The notes under the pieces are model-generated. The model had not been told where the DNA came from and searched no databases. It saw nothing but the letters and a program-made list of their open reading frames with translations. A stretch of 64,000 bases of DNA from Heliopora coerulea (taxonomy: Eukaryota; Cnidaria; Anthozoa; Scleralcyonacea; Helioporidae), in assembly GCA_030142905.1 (NCBI GenBank), contig JASJOG010000051.1:888501-952500 (forward strand), given 5' to 3'. Of the stretch, positions 42,600 to 55,829 are shown one piece after another. A program made the translations under genes and the position numbers. How positions within the stretch are numbered: position 1 is the stretch's first letter; each line of letters begins with the position of its first letter.

Positions 42600-45105
42600 A
42601 TAGAGAGTTTAAAAATGTCAAATAGAAATCTAGTATACCTACATTTGCTTTACACAAAGCAAACTCGAATTCACTAAGTTGAATATTCGTAGACCTCATC
42701 TTTCTTGTTTCTTCCAGACAGACTTAACATGTAGCATTTGTCTTTACATTTTTGAGACAAACTGGGAAAGTATACGATTCTAAAGATACTGTAATATTTG
42801 AACAAATATTAACTTATGGAATGCTGTTTAGTTGCACTTGAGATCACTTCTTGACACTGCACCTTCAACGAGGCATTGAATTCAGGGCTAGTTTACCTGA
42901 GAATATGTGAACTTATATACATTAATGCAATATTAACAAAATGGTTTATATTGAATCCTTAATCTGATAATTCTTGGCGACATCCGTTTTGTCAGTTCAC
43001 TAGTTTTTAAAATGTTCTTGAAAAAATTTACGTCTGTCAAAACTTTATTACATTTGCATAAACACTTACAATGTTATGCAACTGACCACCACGATTTGTT
43101 TATTTTTTCCATGTTAACTTCGTTCTTGAGATACGACGTGACAACAATTAGCTACTTGTTTTGGTATTATCCAACGAAATCGCTTTGAACACTATAGATT
43201 GCCACGGTTCACCAAAACTAAACAAGCCGACATCAAAACAGTGTTACCATAGTGATATATTATTTTCCAGACTCTAGTCGTCCATAAAGTAACAACATAT
43301 TTGTAAGAAGTTCGCAGTCATTTTTTTCATAGTTTGTAATTGGTATTTGGGTATAACAAGTACCCGAGGAAAAATACTGGGGTCTAGAACCTGATATCTT
43401 AAGCTGGCCGTGGTGTATTTCGTATGCATGCTAACTTAGTTTTATGGTACACATTCACACGAAAAGTTTCCCACAGATTTGCTTGAATAATGATATAACT
43501 GTAGTTATTAAATACGTCACATTGTGGTGTTATAGACAATCTTCACAAACACTAAATATTTTTAGAACGATACCTAAGAAAGATATACTAAGCACCACGT
43601 TCTGTCATACTAACAGTTCAAATACCGCACAAACTTTGGACAAAACCAAGTTGTTTGATTCCTTAACACTTTAATACACTTGATAACAAAAAAAGAACAA
43701 AACAAAAACTAAAAAACTATGACATTTGGCAGAATACAATCCCAAATGGGCGTTTTGGTTATGAAATCGGTCGACACTTGTCAAACAGATCTTGTGCCAA
43801 TACCTATTCAGACTCGAAATTTAGCATCCTAGCAAAGTGCCGTTCAGAATTTCTTTTAAAGATAATGGAATCCATGTATATTAAGTTTAATGATCCGGAT
43901 CGATGCCGACAAGAAGAATTTGTTTTTAATTTGGCGTTAGTTTGATGCTTAATCTTTCCTACGTGGGATGACATCATCGCCTTTACATCAGGTATAAATA
44001 TAAGCTGAAAACTCATTTCTGAACAGTTAGCAGACGTTTGCATCTGAAGAATTGTCTGCCGAAATGCATAGTGCTTCTTTTTAGTATTTATTTCCTCACT
44101 CTGTGTAGGTTCCTCTAGTTCTTTCCAGAACTGCCTAGTATAACCATTCACCATGGTTAATACGTTTTTTAAAACGTACTTTTCCGTGTTAGAAATAAAG
44201 AACGTTTAAACAGTTCACGTAGTAATACAAATGGTTCGAGTGTTTTATGATTAAGAATTAAAGAAAAAAGAACAAACAGACTAACAAGAAAAACACGAAC
44301 TAGTTAAGCTAGAAACATGGACGAGTTATGAATTCCAAATGAGGTTTAAACCGTAAAGATATACAGTATCACTCTACAGAACAGCATTTCAAGATTTGCC
44401 TAAAATAAAATGAACATTCAGTGAATATAGACAAAAACGAAGAATCCCTGTTCTTAGATAAATTCAGACGATCTCAACACCGCTGCCAAACGCCATATCC
44501 ATGCGCGCGCTTCTGAAGCTTCTATTTGAATCTGTCAACAGGCCTTTGGCGTTATGTATGAAAATTACTCTTTTCAAACTATGCTACGCTTAGGTTCTTT
44601 TAATTATTCTAATCCTATAGAATTGACGCAAATCTGAATATCATTTAGTTATAAATAAGTCTGTCTGAGAAGTTTGGGCAAGAGTTTAGTATTCATCGCT
44701 AGTACCTTGTTCACTCGATTTTCGTCAGAATGCTACCTCTTGACTTCTCTACTTCTTTCAAAACTGCCGATGCAACATTCTGCTTTTGATATTTTTTAAT
44801 GAAAATTAGTAATGGGCATTTTCTGAGTATTCTAGAATGCTGTCAATGAAGTCATGTACTAATTATTGACCTTGCCTGTTCGATGTTTTTGTGTCATCGA
44901 GAAAAATGCGTTCAGCTATCGGGTGATGGTAAAACATAACGGAATTGCCCGCCATTTTCTATGCTACGAGCGTGGTGCCCACGAATGCGCATGACATTTG
45001 GCAGCAGTGGTCATCGTCCCCAGTTTCCCCAATTGTAGTTTCGTTCACAACTTTGTCCGAGGGATTGAAGTCCTTCAGATAATCGGATTTTCAACAGTAT
45101 AACAG
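42600..45105. other. Spacer between the two intact GPCR genes, no gene seen
   Basis: A CTGAAGA...GTCTGCCGAAATGC motif lies at 44044-44066, inside a repeat-like patch starting with MVNGY-type minus frames at 44154. Otherwise there is nothing supported. Confidence 0.45.
44030..44070 (+). other. Hammerhead-like motif, divergent
   Basis: CTGAAGA is followed by ATTGTCTGCC and GAAA. GCAGAC upstream can pair with GTCTGC, and TTGCAT with ATGCA, so the fold differs from the other copies. Confidence 0.25.
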
Positions 45106-45111
45106 GGTGAT

Positions 45112-45990
45112 TCAAATGTTGGCCAAAAACTTTCTTAGGATCACTTTATATTCCCTCCTAAACTGTGAGCTGTAAATGCCGTACAAGAACGGATTAACAC
45201 AAATGTTCGAAAAGGCCAGCATGGTCAAGCAATGATGAAGCAGTCCATTTGCGTCGACAATGCCCACTTTGCTCATCATGAAGGTGATGCGGCTAGGAAG
45301 CCAACCGATGATCATAGCCGAGGATGCTACAAGTGCAACTGTGGTAACTTTTTTGATTGATTCATGGCGAGTGCCGCTTGTGTATGTAAGCTTTCTCATG
45401 GCATGCAAAATGTGGCAATAGAGGAGGATGATAGCCAAAAAGGGAATCACAGACTGCAACGTGAAATCAAGCCACGTTAACTCGTCGTTGGCGATATTAA
45501 GCGAGGTCCAAGTACATCGTTGCTTGACTTCGTCGAACTTCACGCGGAAGACAGTGGCTAAATTGATGAGGCTTCCCCATATCCACACGAAAACTACAGC
45601 TTTCACGGCCAGATGTGGTTTAATAGAGCGGTAAACCAAAGGTTTGACCACTGCTAGCCAACGTTCGACTGTGAGTGCAACGGCTGTGTAGATGGAGATA
45701 AAGCCAAGGCAAAAGGGTATTACAGATGGCCAAATAATTCGACAGTAAATCTCTCGAGCGACATGGCCGTCAGGAATTGGAGGAAGGAAGAGGGATCGAC
45801 TGAATACAAGGAAGACTGCGGTGAAGATGTCAACGACGGCCAGACTAAAGATGAATATGTTGTATGGATGTTTGAGGTAGGAAGGCCTGGTGATCAGGAC
45901 GTAAAGCACAAGAGCGTTGCCCGAAAAGGCCAAGATGACGATCAGGGCGTAAATTACTTGGGTTAACCAAGTGTTTCCTTCCAACGACAT
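45112..45990 (-). CDS. Intronless class A (rhodopsin-like) GPCR, orphan, paralog
   Basis: This is a 292-residue receptor if it begins at the Met aligned with the paralog (MSLEGNTWLT, ATG at 45988-45990). The open frame extends 14 codons upstream to 46032, but those residues have no counterpart and end in TTTCTTCAG, which could be an acceptor of a 5' UTR intron. Seen: SGNALVLYVL (TM1), SLAVVD (TM2), ERW, GWLPSR (TM6, closer to the usual WxP than its paralog) and NPFLY (TM7). It is transcribed convergently with the copy at 41548. Confidence 0.9.
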   Translation of the reverse strand: MSLEGNTWLTQVIYALIVILAFSGNALVLYVLITRPSYLKHPYNIFIFSLAVVDIFTAVFLVFSRSLFLPPIPDGHVAREIYCRIIWPSVIPFCLGFISIYTAVALTVERWLAVVKPLVYRSIKPHLAVKAVVFVWIWGSLINLATVFRVKFDEVKQRCTWTSLNIANDELTWLDFTLQSVIPFLAIILLYCHILHAMRKLTYTSGTRHESIKKVTTVALVASSAMIIGWLPSRITFMMSKVGIVDANGLLHHCLTMLAFSNICVNPFLYGIYSSQFRREYKVILRKFLANI

Positions 45991-46039
45991 CTGAAGAAAT
46001 CGAGAATGTATCTGAGCGGGGGAAAATAACAAGTGGTGA

Positions 46040-48000
46040 TTGGAAAAGGTCGTAGAAACGTAACCACGATTTCATCGTTCTAGATGCAAAGTCGCGTTTG
46101 TTGTAAATAAAATTTACCTGGTATCTGGAAACACCACAAAGAATGCAGTATGGAATGAAAGTTCGGTTGAAAAATTTTTATCTAAAAATAGGTTACTGCG
46201 CAGACAGTGTTAAATAACGTAAAGAATTTAAAGGTTGGTAACCAACTTGGTTAGATTTCTTTGACATCAGTCAAAGCAGTTTCCAACCTTTGTACTTTTT
46301 GCATGACAAATCTTTAGTTGGTCTTGGGAGAATAACTTTTTTAAGGAATCACTTTTTGATAAGCAGAGGAATAACTTGTTAAAATTTAGTTTAGACGAAC
46401 AAATTTATATTAAAATTAGAAGCATTTGTGTTCAGTGGGTATTCATGACGAGTTTCTTTTTACGTTGTGCTTTTTCGGTTTTCAGAACTTAGTTTTAGAA
46501 AGGATAAAGAATGGTTACGAAGTCAAAACAATCCCTGTGAATCAATGAAACTTATCTCGGAAGTGGCAGTTTTAATTGCTGATAAATTTTTGCTCGTGGT
46601 AATTTCCTATAAAATGCCAGACAGTATTATTTTGATCTCTTTTAGGTTGCTTAGAATGATCGGCTAAAAGAGATAATGTTGATTCAAATTCTCTTTTAAA
46701 ATTAACGGAATATTACTATTCTGGGTAACATGTCGACAAATGACATCTGTTTTTTCTATATTTACTTATTTTTAATATCTAGGCTCTCTTCAGAGATTCA
46801 CGAAAGGTGAGAGTAAGAAAATTTAACGAGTCATGGAGAAAAAAAAGAAACTTTTGATTTTTAAAAACATGATTTAGCTGGCGTTATGACTTATCAATAC
46901 ACTGATTTGACTTAAACTGTCATAAACTTAAACCATTGTTACTTCTAATATTTTCGACTCATAAAAATGACGGTTATATTTCAAAAGTCCTAATTCTATT
47001 GTGAAATATCCCTGGCAATCAACTCATCCGAATCTGTCTGGGGCATAGGTAACTAATAAGAAAATTATAGAATCGACACAGAGTCTGTCATTATAACCTT
47101 TGATTTAAGTTACAAATTGCTTTAAAATTCTCAATTTTTACTTTCAAAAATTGAAACATAATGATAAACAAACGCTTGAAAAAACTGTTTTCTTACATTC
47201 TTTTATCTGTCACTCCGGGAGTTGATCTTCAAATCCATGAACAACTTTAAACTGTACGGGCAAGCCACCCGCTTCTGACCTTATCTCAATGGATACGTTT
47301 TGCAGACGAACAAGATGAAGAATATTACGTAGTAACACGCACCTGGCACATTAAAACCCTTTGAATAGAGTTTATTCAACTAAAAAAACTCTAACGTCAC
47401 ATGCCCTTTTAACTGCTGATTCATATAGATAATGGACTAAATGTATTGTAAATCGTCCAATGTCTACCTACAGCTTTTGGAGGGATATTAGCCGACAAAC
47501 TGAATATTTCAGTCTGTCCAGAAAGAGTTACAAAGACACGCTTTTAATAAGAAGGAAATGATATTTAAAAATTAAAGAACAGAACAGAGTTGTGAGTTGT
47601 ATTATTAACTTGGTGAGCCTTTTTTAAAATTCGTTCTCCTGTCCGAAATATTCCTTCTCTCTCCGGCCCGAAATAGTTTGGAAACGTTTTCCATTGTATC
47701 GATATGAGATAAATTTTAGCTCTAAATGGCAAAATTCCTTACTTTTAATTATTGACATATTGTTCTCATCACACTCCTAATTTAAATAACAAAGCCAATG
47801 AAGCCATCCCGTATTTGTAGCGTTATGAATGCGAAGTAGTTACCTACATTTGGCTAAATGGATGACGCAGTACAGTTACGTGTCAGAAGGAATATTGGGC
47901 ATTTACAATCGACCATATGAAATCGAGACCATATTTAATGAAAGCAAATTTTCGAGTATAGTGGCAATTGATGAACCAGGCGGGAACCATAATTTGAATA
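46040..48000. other. Intergenic, no gene seen
   Basis: AT-rich DNA with no exon or repeat I could define. Confidence 0.45.
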
Positions 48001-49085
48001 TTAATACCAATGGCCAGCAAAACAAGCGGATTAAAGCCATGAGCACAAACCTTGAGTATGAAATATCTTAATGCCTTACGTTTCTTTGCATCTCGCAACA
48101 TTGTCAGAGCTATTGTGACAAATTATTTAAGGAGAATCAAATTTATACTAGACGTTACTGTTGCAAGGAAAATGCTGCCTCTTGCATGAAGGTTGTTAGT
48201 CAGGAGAAAGTGGAGTAGGTGAACGAATTTATGCGGGTGACTAAGCGATTTCTCAAAACTGAAGTGAATTACAGGTTTAAGACTATATGATTAGTGGTTA
48301 AGATGGTGTGTAGAGAACCACAGTTGGTAGATAGTTTAACGATAAAGATTCCGTATTAGCCAGACTATCAAGGTGGATGAGATCTCTCTGTGATAACATG
48401 CTATCGATAGTTGCTGAGTCCTATTCAGAAACATGAATTGCTTGTCCTGTTAAAAGAGCCAATAAACTCTTATAGGAGGACTGGTTTCCACGAGGGTCAC
48501 GACTGAAACGTTTGTCACCCAGATGAATACTTCCACGAGCAAACAGAGGGATATTAAACGCAACTTCTTTTTTTTTACCAGACCAAGAACCACGATGTTT
48601 ACTCTCCTCAAATGTGCTTACAACAGAGAAGTCAACATCCACTAGGGTTCTGTGACTATTGCTTTACGGCTGACCTATGTTTGGCGTTACTTCTGACCAG
48701 TGCAAATAAGTGAGAGAACATACAAACATCACTTTCCACAAAGTCGAATTCACGACAAGCTTGTAAAGGTCGGTGTGAAGACTGGACACGGCATAAGTGC
48801 ACAGCAATTCAAGATTAGTGTGCTGCTTTTCGTCAGGGCAGCAATTACAGTCAAGGACGAAGCATGTCCATTACTTAGGTAACACCAGGAGGCATTGCCG
48901 AACGAATACTCGTTCTTGACCATAATATAAATTTGATTGTCTTTAAATAATTTGTCACAGTAACTCTGACGATGATGCGAGATGCAACGAAACGTAAGCA
49001 TTAAGATATTTTAAACTCAAAGTTTGTGCTCAGGACTTTATTCCGCTTGTTTTGCTGGGTATTGATTTTTATATTCAAATTTTCG
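48000..49085. repeat. Pair of inverted repeat arms with hammerhead-like motifs
   Basis: About 48000-48190 is related in reverse complement to about 48885-49080, sharing AAGCGG and AACAAGCG words, ATTTGTCACA, CAAATTTATA and the motif. Plus copy: CTGACGATGATGCGAGATGC then AACGAAACG at 48966-48993. Minus copy: CTGACAATGTTGCGAGATGC at 48081-48107. The middle holds no recognised gene. Confidence 0.6.
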
Positions 49086-49089
49086 AGTG

Positions 49090-52000
49090 TTTAAGCCACA
49101 TGCCGTATTTTTTCGAATAGATGTCTTCTTAAGATCGTGAAGTTTTTACAAGCGTTCCCGAATAAACACCTCCACACAAATACAAAGAAAAGCTATTTAA
49201 CGATGAACTCATGGATGAGGTCTAGATTCGAACTAAACATACATATTTATACTATCCGATCGTGATGTTGTGTATTGTCGTATGTTATCGTTGTAAAGCT
49301 TATATGTTGTGGATAAGAAATACACTACAGAGTACGCGGTGATATGCCACTTTTTTAAATAAAAGTAATCGCAGAATTTTCTTTGTTAGAATTTCCTTGT
49401 TTTTGGAGAATAAACGTCTCTCTAAAAGTTAAAATTTTAATCGCCAAGGGCGATTTTTTGCAAAATACAGTATGCAACAAGAGTTGCGAAAAGCTCGGAC
49501 TGCTGTGAAAGCTTGGTCCACTGGGATATATTGATTTCCCGGCTTATTGGAGTGAAATTCTCGACAATTTAAATGCCAACCACACTTGTCTTTTTATAAA
49601 AGAAACAGTAAAAGAAACTGAGTGAACATGGGATTTTCCTGGTTGTGGCTCGGAAATATACGAAGTTAAGTCTACATTATCATTAAGTAGATTTGTGCTC
49701 CAAGTAAAGAAGTAATAACGTTTACCAGTGATTTACCAGGCGGGAATCTTAATCGAGTAAGGAATACAAGAGCCCATTTCAATATACGAAGATGGAAATT
49801 CATCTTTTCAAAACATAATCTAGCCACAAATAGAATTTATGGAGATTTATTAACATTGACGTTTCGTTGCCATCGCGCAATATTATCAATATTGATATCA
49901 ATATTAGCAATATTGTCATTTGGCTCAGCGCAATTTTTCTCGTCAAATTCCTTGTATACCTTTATAGGGCCTCCTCATTTTCTGGTGAACTTTCTATCTC
50001 AACTCGCATGCAAATAGGAAATTCAAGGCCATCTTGAATGTGCGGCGATCTCTTGTCGTTGGTTGACGCTACAGTTACTGCATCTCTTGGTTCATGAACG
50101 ATAATCAATCGATGTTTCTTCTTGTAAAATGACCAATAACCGTCTCAACTGTTCGATTCAAGTCTAATACAGTTATTACTGCAGTTTGAGTTGACATTTT
50201 TTATCTAGATATGTGGTAGTATATAAAAAAATGTCTAAGAGCGTTTAATAATTTCTTTTGAACCTTTCCATGATTTCTCAACTTTTTTCTCAAGCATGAA
50301 AGCTAAAATCCGTCTTGTTTTTTTTTTTTTCCAAAAACTTGGTAAATTAAGTTGCTCGTTGAATACGAAATTTCAAAAATTGCGAAATTTTAATGTCACA
50401 AGAAAATATTTGGATTAAGGTTGATTCAGAATTTATACGGTGTTCGTTTACATCAATGACCATATCATTGCTCTTATTTTTACTAATTCAGATCACATTT
50501 AATTTTTCACTCAATGTGGGCCTGTAAGGAAATGTTTGGAAGTTAATTTTGTGTTCGGATTGAACAAAGTCTGACAGGATATATTTTTCTATTCGGCTGA
50601 ATTGACGAACGTGATTTAGTCAAGTCAAAAAGCAATGAACGAAAGTGGATCATTCAAATTTGTAATTCATATTAAGAGCTTGAATTTTTCTCTTGAAAGC
50701 TTTTAATGAAAAGGACGAATTAAATTGGCACAAAGTGATTGCACACAAAATGGCTATGGTGCGGACTATAAACGAATCAGTGATTTAGACGAATTTAATT
50801 TTATTTTTATTTTAACGAAAAAGGTGCCCAAACCATCGGTAGCTCACAAAATTATTGCGATAGTTATCGATAGTTCCATTTCCTCTCAATACATCGACTA
50901 TTGTGACCTTACAATCGCAATATATCGACAATTTGATGTATCGTTATATCACTAAAACGTAACAACCAAAAATTGATTAGAACTGTTAGAGTCAGTCTCA
51001 GGGACTGCTAGAAAGTTAGCAAGTTAACTCAAAAAGGTTGGATCAGTTGTAAAGTATCCAAGGGTCCTGTTTATCCGAACTTAACTTTATTCCGTCCACG
51101 CCCGACTTATATTATTTTATTGTGGCTAGCACCCGACAATTTTATTCGTGAAGGGAAGACCTATCGAACTAGAAAGAGTTAAGCTGGCATATATATCTAA
51201 TCGAAAGAAAATAACCGAATTGACGGTATTAAGCTATTTCAAACAAACACCGTAAGTAACTTTTAGGCTGATTTGCAACTTACTTTTAGATTTATAAAGT
51301 TACTATAAAAGAGAACAATTATGTTACCGTTGAATTCCATTTTAAGCTAAACAACAAAAATCTTAACTTCCTATACTTCTGTTGGACTTCGGCTGACTGT
51401 CGATGCACTTCACCGACCACTTGCCTTCATGTATGTGAGTGGAATAAACACTTTTGCCAGACGTTGTACTATTGAGACAGCATGGACCAATTCGCTCATT
51501 TTACACCTGTAGAGCATTAGGATTAAGTCCATTCATAGTGAATACGTGTTTTTTTTTCCTAAATGAAATCTAGGAAACGGTTACACCTACTCAACTAACC
51601 CTAATGTAGTATTTTAGTGCTTCGCATTCAAAAGACTTATTTATCAAGCTTTAAAACAAAGAAAATTGCATGATAAAAAAACAATTGCTTTTTTAGTAGT
51701 TTTATTAAATTCTTAAGTGTAATATGCTCATCCGTCACTGTGACCTGTTTTCCCTCCTCTCGAAACCTCATCCGTATGCTCTAAGCAGTTCTAGATCTTA
51801 ACTCAGTGAGAACTCTAAATTTCTTCATCCCACATTTTGGTAAAGCTTTTTCACTCACTCCGCTTGATAAACTCAAACAATCAGAATGCAGAGAGCATTG
51901 ATGTAGTCACGAAAAAATAATTAAGATCAATTTTTAGTATGGCTAACGGATATATTTCGGTCAAGTGCTTAGTGCAAAGCAATTTTTATTTTCATTCTGC

Positions 52001-52450
52001 AAGTTCACACGAGCCTATATTCCAAATACATTCAAATAATAACATTTCCTACTCAACGAAAAGTTATTTGAACGTAATCAAGACATTTTTTTCGTGATAA
52101 TATTTTTCATATTTTTTGATCTGTCGACTTTATCAGACATGATGTGTTAATTGCAGACAGATGGTATTTCAGCAATGATCGGATCTAGAATTCACGGAAG
52201 CATGTTTTGGTCTCCATCGTGGACCACGAAGGTTCAAGATAGTGGTCTACCGATTTTCTCCGAAACCCTTCTTTCGGTGATTTTTGTAATAATTCTGCTA
52301 AAATCCCCAGACCACACTGAACGCAAAGAGCAATGAGGCAAACTATATACGGATAAATATTTAAAGAGCGACCAAGATAAATATTTAGAAATTGCACAGT
52401 TAGGCATTGGTTATATTTCTGTACCTGATAACCGTAGCTATGGATTTCCC
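49090..52450. other. Intergenic, no gene seen
   Basis: A patch of ATCGATA-type words lies at 50835-50955 and a single CTAACGCC-type module at 51090-51165 (diverged). No coding exon was recognised. Confidence 0.45.
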
Positions 52451-52456
52451 TGACGG

Positions 52457-52662
52457 GAGACGTAGTCGTAGTAACAAAAAAAAGAGTCCAGCTCAATATC
52501 TTAAGCTGGAGACCCATGAATAAATAAGGCAAACGATAAGTTTGAAAATAATTTTACTAACGTCGAAACTTTTACAAACTTACCGTTTGCCTTATTTATT
52601 CATAGATCTCCATCTTGACATATTGAGCTGAGCTCATATTTTCTTACTACGACTACGTCCTC
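52457..52662. repeat. Foldback element with CTTAAGCTGGAGA / TTTGCCTTATTTATTCAT arms
   Basis: The left arm 52457-52545 pairs with the right arm 52568-52662, including GACGTAGTCGTAGTAA against TTACTACGACTACGTC. A related, more decayed copy lies at 57209-57393. Confidence 0.7.
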
Positions 52663-52669
52663 ATAACCT

Positions 52670-53785
52670 TAGAAGAATCCCGCAGGGACCGTTTCGCCTC
52701 GCAGGAGTTAAAGAGATTTTCTACGAATATTCCTCGTAATCAAATGTCCTTTGTTCGAAAATAGCAATTTCCATATTCGCCCTTTTCAAATACAGGTCCG
52801 CCGCGAGGAAATTTGTCTTTCATCACAAAGTAAATTACTGAGACACTATTTTTGGCGTGGCTGTTTTGTCTTTGAAGAAATCTCGGTCCCTTTTTCCCTC
52901 TAGTCGTACCCCGGGATTATTCGGACTACCCCCGAAGGTGAATAAATTCAGAAACGGATCGCTTTCTTTCCTGAGTGAATTAATTTTACTCCTATTTCCA
53001 TTAATTTCTTTACAATTTATTTGAAATCAATTTAGCCTTCACCTGTCGATTGGCCTCATAATAATTGATTTGGTAATTTGTACGCCTCATTTGGGATTAT
53101 CTAGTTCAAAAAACAAACCATTGCCCACCTGATTCCACATTGACTATGTCGTGATTCAGTTGTGGTATGATTTAACATTTAATATCTAAAAGCGAAGTGA
53201 ATATTGTTGAATAAACCCCGACGACTTTGTCTCGGCAAGTATTCAATAATGTTCACTGAGCCTGAGGCAAGTCATTCTTTTAGTATAATTACTCAGGTGA
53301 GTATAGGAAAGAGAATAGTGCACGAGTTGTTTTACAAATTCTTCGGTAACATTTATAAAGGTAGCCGCCAGTTTGCGTCGACGGCTTCACTGTCATATTC
53401 ACCTGTAAGTGATTACAGAGAAATGCGACCTAAGTGTTGGCCAATAACCACACGGGATTTTCGATAATCAATTACGTAATCATACTAACTTCAATCATTC
53501 CTCAATTTGTGAAATAACTTTTCAAATTGATTTATTGATCTGTTTAATTATTTTTAAACCAGTTAAATTATCAAGAGTCACAAGATGGGTTCATTTTTGG
53601 TGATTAAAAAAGAAATCCATACTGAAGTTCATGACGCATTTCTTTACATCGTTGGAGCAGTCTTTCAAGCAATCGTTTTTTCAGTTCCACAGCAAATGAA
53701 GGCAAATATTTATTTTCGGACAGATTCTGTGACTATGAGGTAGTTGTAAAGTCAACAACAAGATCCTGGAACATTAATAATTTTA
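52670..53785. other. Intergenic, no gene seen
   Basis: No coding exon or defined repeat was recognised. Confidence 0.45.
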
Positions 53786-53789
53786 ATGC

Positions 53790-54240
53790 TTGGTATTCCT
53801 AACTTTTACTTTAATTTTGTTGAATTATATATTACTTCTCTTCATTCTTTTAAGTAACCTTTTCTTTGTTTTGTATCCCTCTATAAATTCATTTTTGTTT
53901 CGTTTGTTACTTCTCCTGCCCTTGTCTTTCTTTCAATTCCCTTTTCCTTCTTACGATTTTTCCCCTTATTCTTTCGTTTCATTTCCTATCATTCTTTGCT
54001 ACCCCTTCTCTTTCTTTTGAAACATGTCTTACTTCAACCTTTCCGTTTTGTTTTTTTCTAGCATATTTTTGATCTCTACCTCTCATTCCTTTTCAGTTTC
54101 CTTCCAGTCCAGCTTTTGTTTGGTTTTTTCGATTTTGTTCACACTTTTTTTCCTGCCATTGGCAGGTTCAATCGCTTTGTTGGTTTAACTTCTTTCTTTC
54201 TTAATATATTGGCCTTTATATAACGTCCTTTTTTTTTCTC
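53790..54240. repeat. Pyrimidine-rich tract
   Basis: About 450 bases are strongly biased to T and C on this strand with no simple period. The Leu/Phe/Ser-rich frame across it is compositional. Confidence 0.6.
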
Positions 54241-54480
54241 CAATCATCAACATTTTGTATTTGATAATACACAGTTGGAGCACTTAACGATTCGTGTCTT
54301 AAAAAGAAAGCAGATTTAATGTCAAATTTTTTAATATTTAGTTTGTATAATATAAAATTGACTTCAATAAAGTCTTGTATTTTTCAATATTTTCTTTCTA
54401 TTGGGTATTTTTTCCTTTTTTTAAAAAAAAACTAATCCAAGAGAAATGGGCTAAATATAACTATTAAATAGTCGTATAGC

Positions 54481-54560
54481 AAAGCTATCATGGTGTAGAG
54501 GTTAAGACTAGCGACGTTGTGTCACTGTTCGTAAGTTCGATTCTTGATGGATGACATCGA
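54481..54560 (+). repeat. tRNA-like SINE head fragment
   Basis: ATCATGGTGTAGAGGTTAAG resembles box A and GTAAGTTCGATTCTTGATGG box B. The stems do not close as a tRNA. Confidence 0.4.
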
Positions 54561-54897
54561 TTATTTCAATGAAAAGTTCGCGAAATTATTCATGAGATGT
54601 TAACCTTGTAAGGGTCCAGAAAGCATGTTAAAGATCTATGAAGCAAAGGAATAGAAACATCCAGGAATTAGAGCTAAGTAGGAGGAAGGAGGCGGGGGAA
54701 GTGGTGAGGGTAAAGAAGCGAGAAGTAGGAAGAGAGGAAGGAAGTGGGGGAGGGAAAAAGTTTTAAAAAATTGCACTATCTCTTTTAATCAACTTCTCAG
54801 CATTTTTTTTAGAGAGGAACTTAAACTTTTTCACACAAAATGACACTTTCTCACAAGCTTTTTATTGAATATTCCTTTTACATATGTCGGCACTCAT

Positions 54898-54936
54898 GGG
54901 TTAGGGTTAGGGTTAGGGTTAGGGTTAGGGTTAGGA
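54898..54936. repeat. Interstitial telomeric repeat, (TTAGGG)6
   Basis: Six perfect TTAGGG units in the plus orientation. They are followed by a degenerate array (54937-55050) of about 30-base units containing TTTACACA(T/A)(A/T)TTGA(C/A)ACTTA. Confidence 0.9.
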
Positions 54937-55585
54937 ATATTTTTAAACATTTTGACACTTAGAATATGTTTACACATATTGACACTTAAAATATATTTAC
55001 ACAATTTGAAACTTAAAATATTTTCACATAAGTTCAACTTTAGAATATTTTTATCCTGGCTGACTCTAAATCCATGCATTGCTTTAACATCAGACACTAA
55101 AGTGAGTTGAACATTAAAACAGTTATTAAACGAGCAATGTCTAAACATGTAAAAAAATATAAAACAAAACTTATATCATCGTTGGCTCAGTTTCTTTTGT
55201 TTCTCGGAGGTTTATAACTGACTTACCAACCTCATTAAGATATTCATGTATCATTTTTTCCGAAATATCACCATCTCTATATGTTAATCGGGCGAGTTAA
55301 ATACTTCTTTCGAAAATTCACCAACGGTGATAAAAGTCGGGTATATATCTTGACCTCGGTGTTTAAGCGATTTATCTGACTTCAGGCTTCGCCCTTAGGT
55401 TGATATATCCCTTAAACACCTCGTTCACGAGGTATAAAATTTAAATAATCCGAATAATAGCATCTCGAAGACTGAAGATTCAAGTTAAATCCAGACGATA
55501 GAGTGAATCAGTGATAGTTCGACTGCACTGCGAAGTCATAAACCAGAGCCAGCCGACAATTTGAAAGAAATACAAAATAAAACAT

Positions 55586-55829
55586 CGTTTTCAAATACGT
55601 TGATACCTTGGTGATTGGCAATTTACGATGAAGTAAGAGAAAACGAAATATACACACTGGAGAGGTATACACAGTTACCAAGGACTTTACGTTTCATACA
55701 GTTCTTTTAAGAAATAGACTGTCCAACAGTCCTTGGTAACTGTATATACCTCTTCAGTGTGTATATTTCATTTTCTCTTACTTTATCGTAAATTACGAAT
55801 CACCATGGTATCAACGTATTTGAAAACCG
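55586..55829. repeat. Foldback element, arms of about 100 bp
   Basis: The left arm 55586-55686 pairs with the right arm 55728-55829 (TTTTCAAATACGTTGATACC against GGTATCAACGTATTTGAAAA). The spacer is about 40 bases. Confidence 0.75.

Noticed and set aside
43804..44154. 116-codon minus frame
   Set aside because: It overlaps the CTGAAGA-type motif and reads like repeat sequence; no domain was recognised.
45991..46032. 14 extra N-terminal codons of the minus-strand GPCR
   Set aside because: They have no counterpart in the paralogs and end in a TTCTTCAG sequence that could be a splice acceptor in the 5' UTR.
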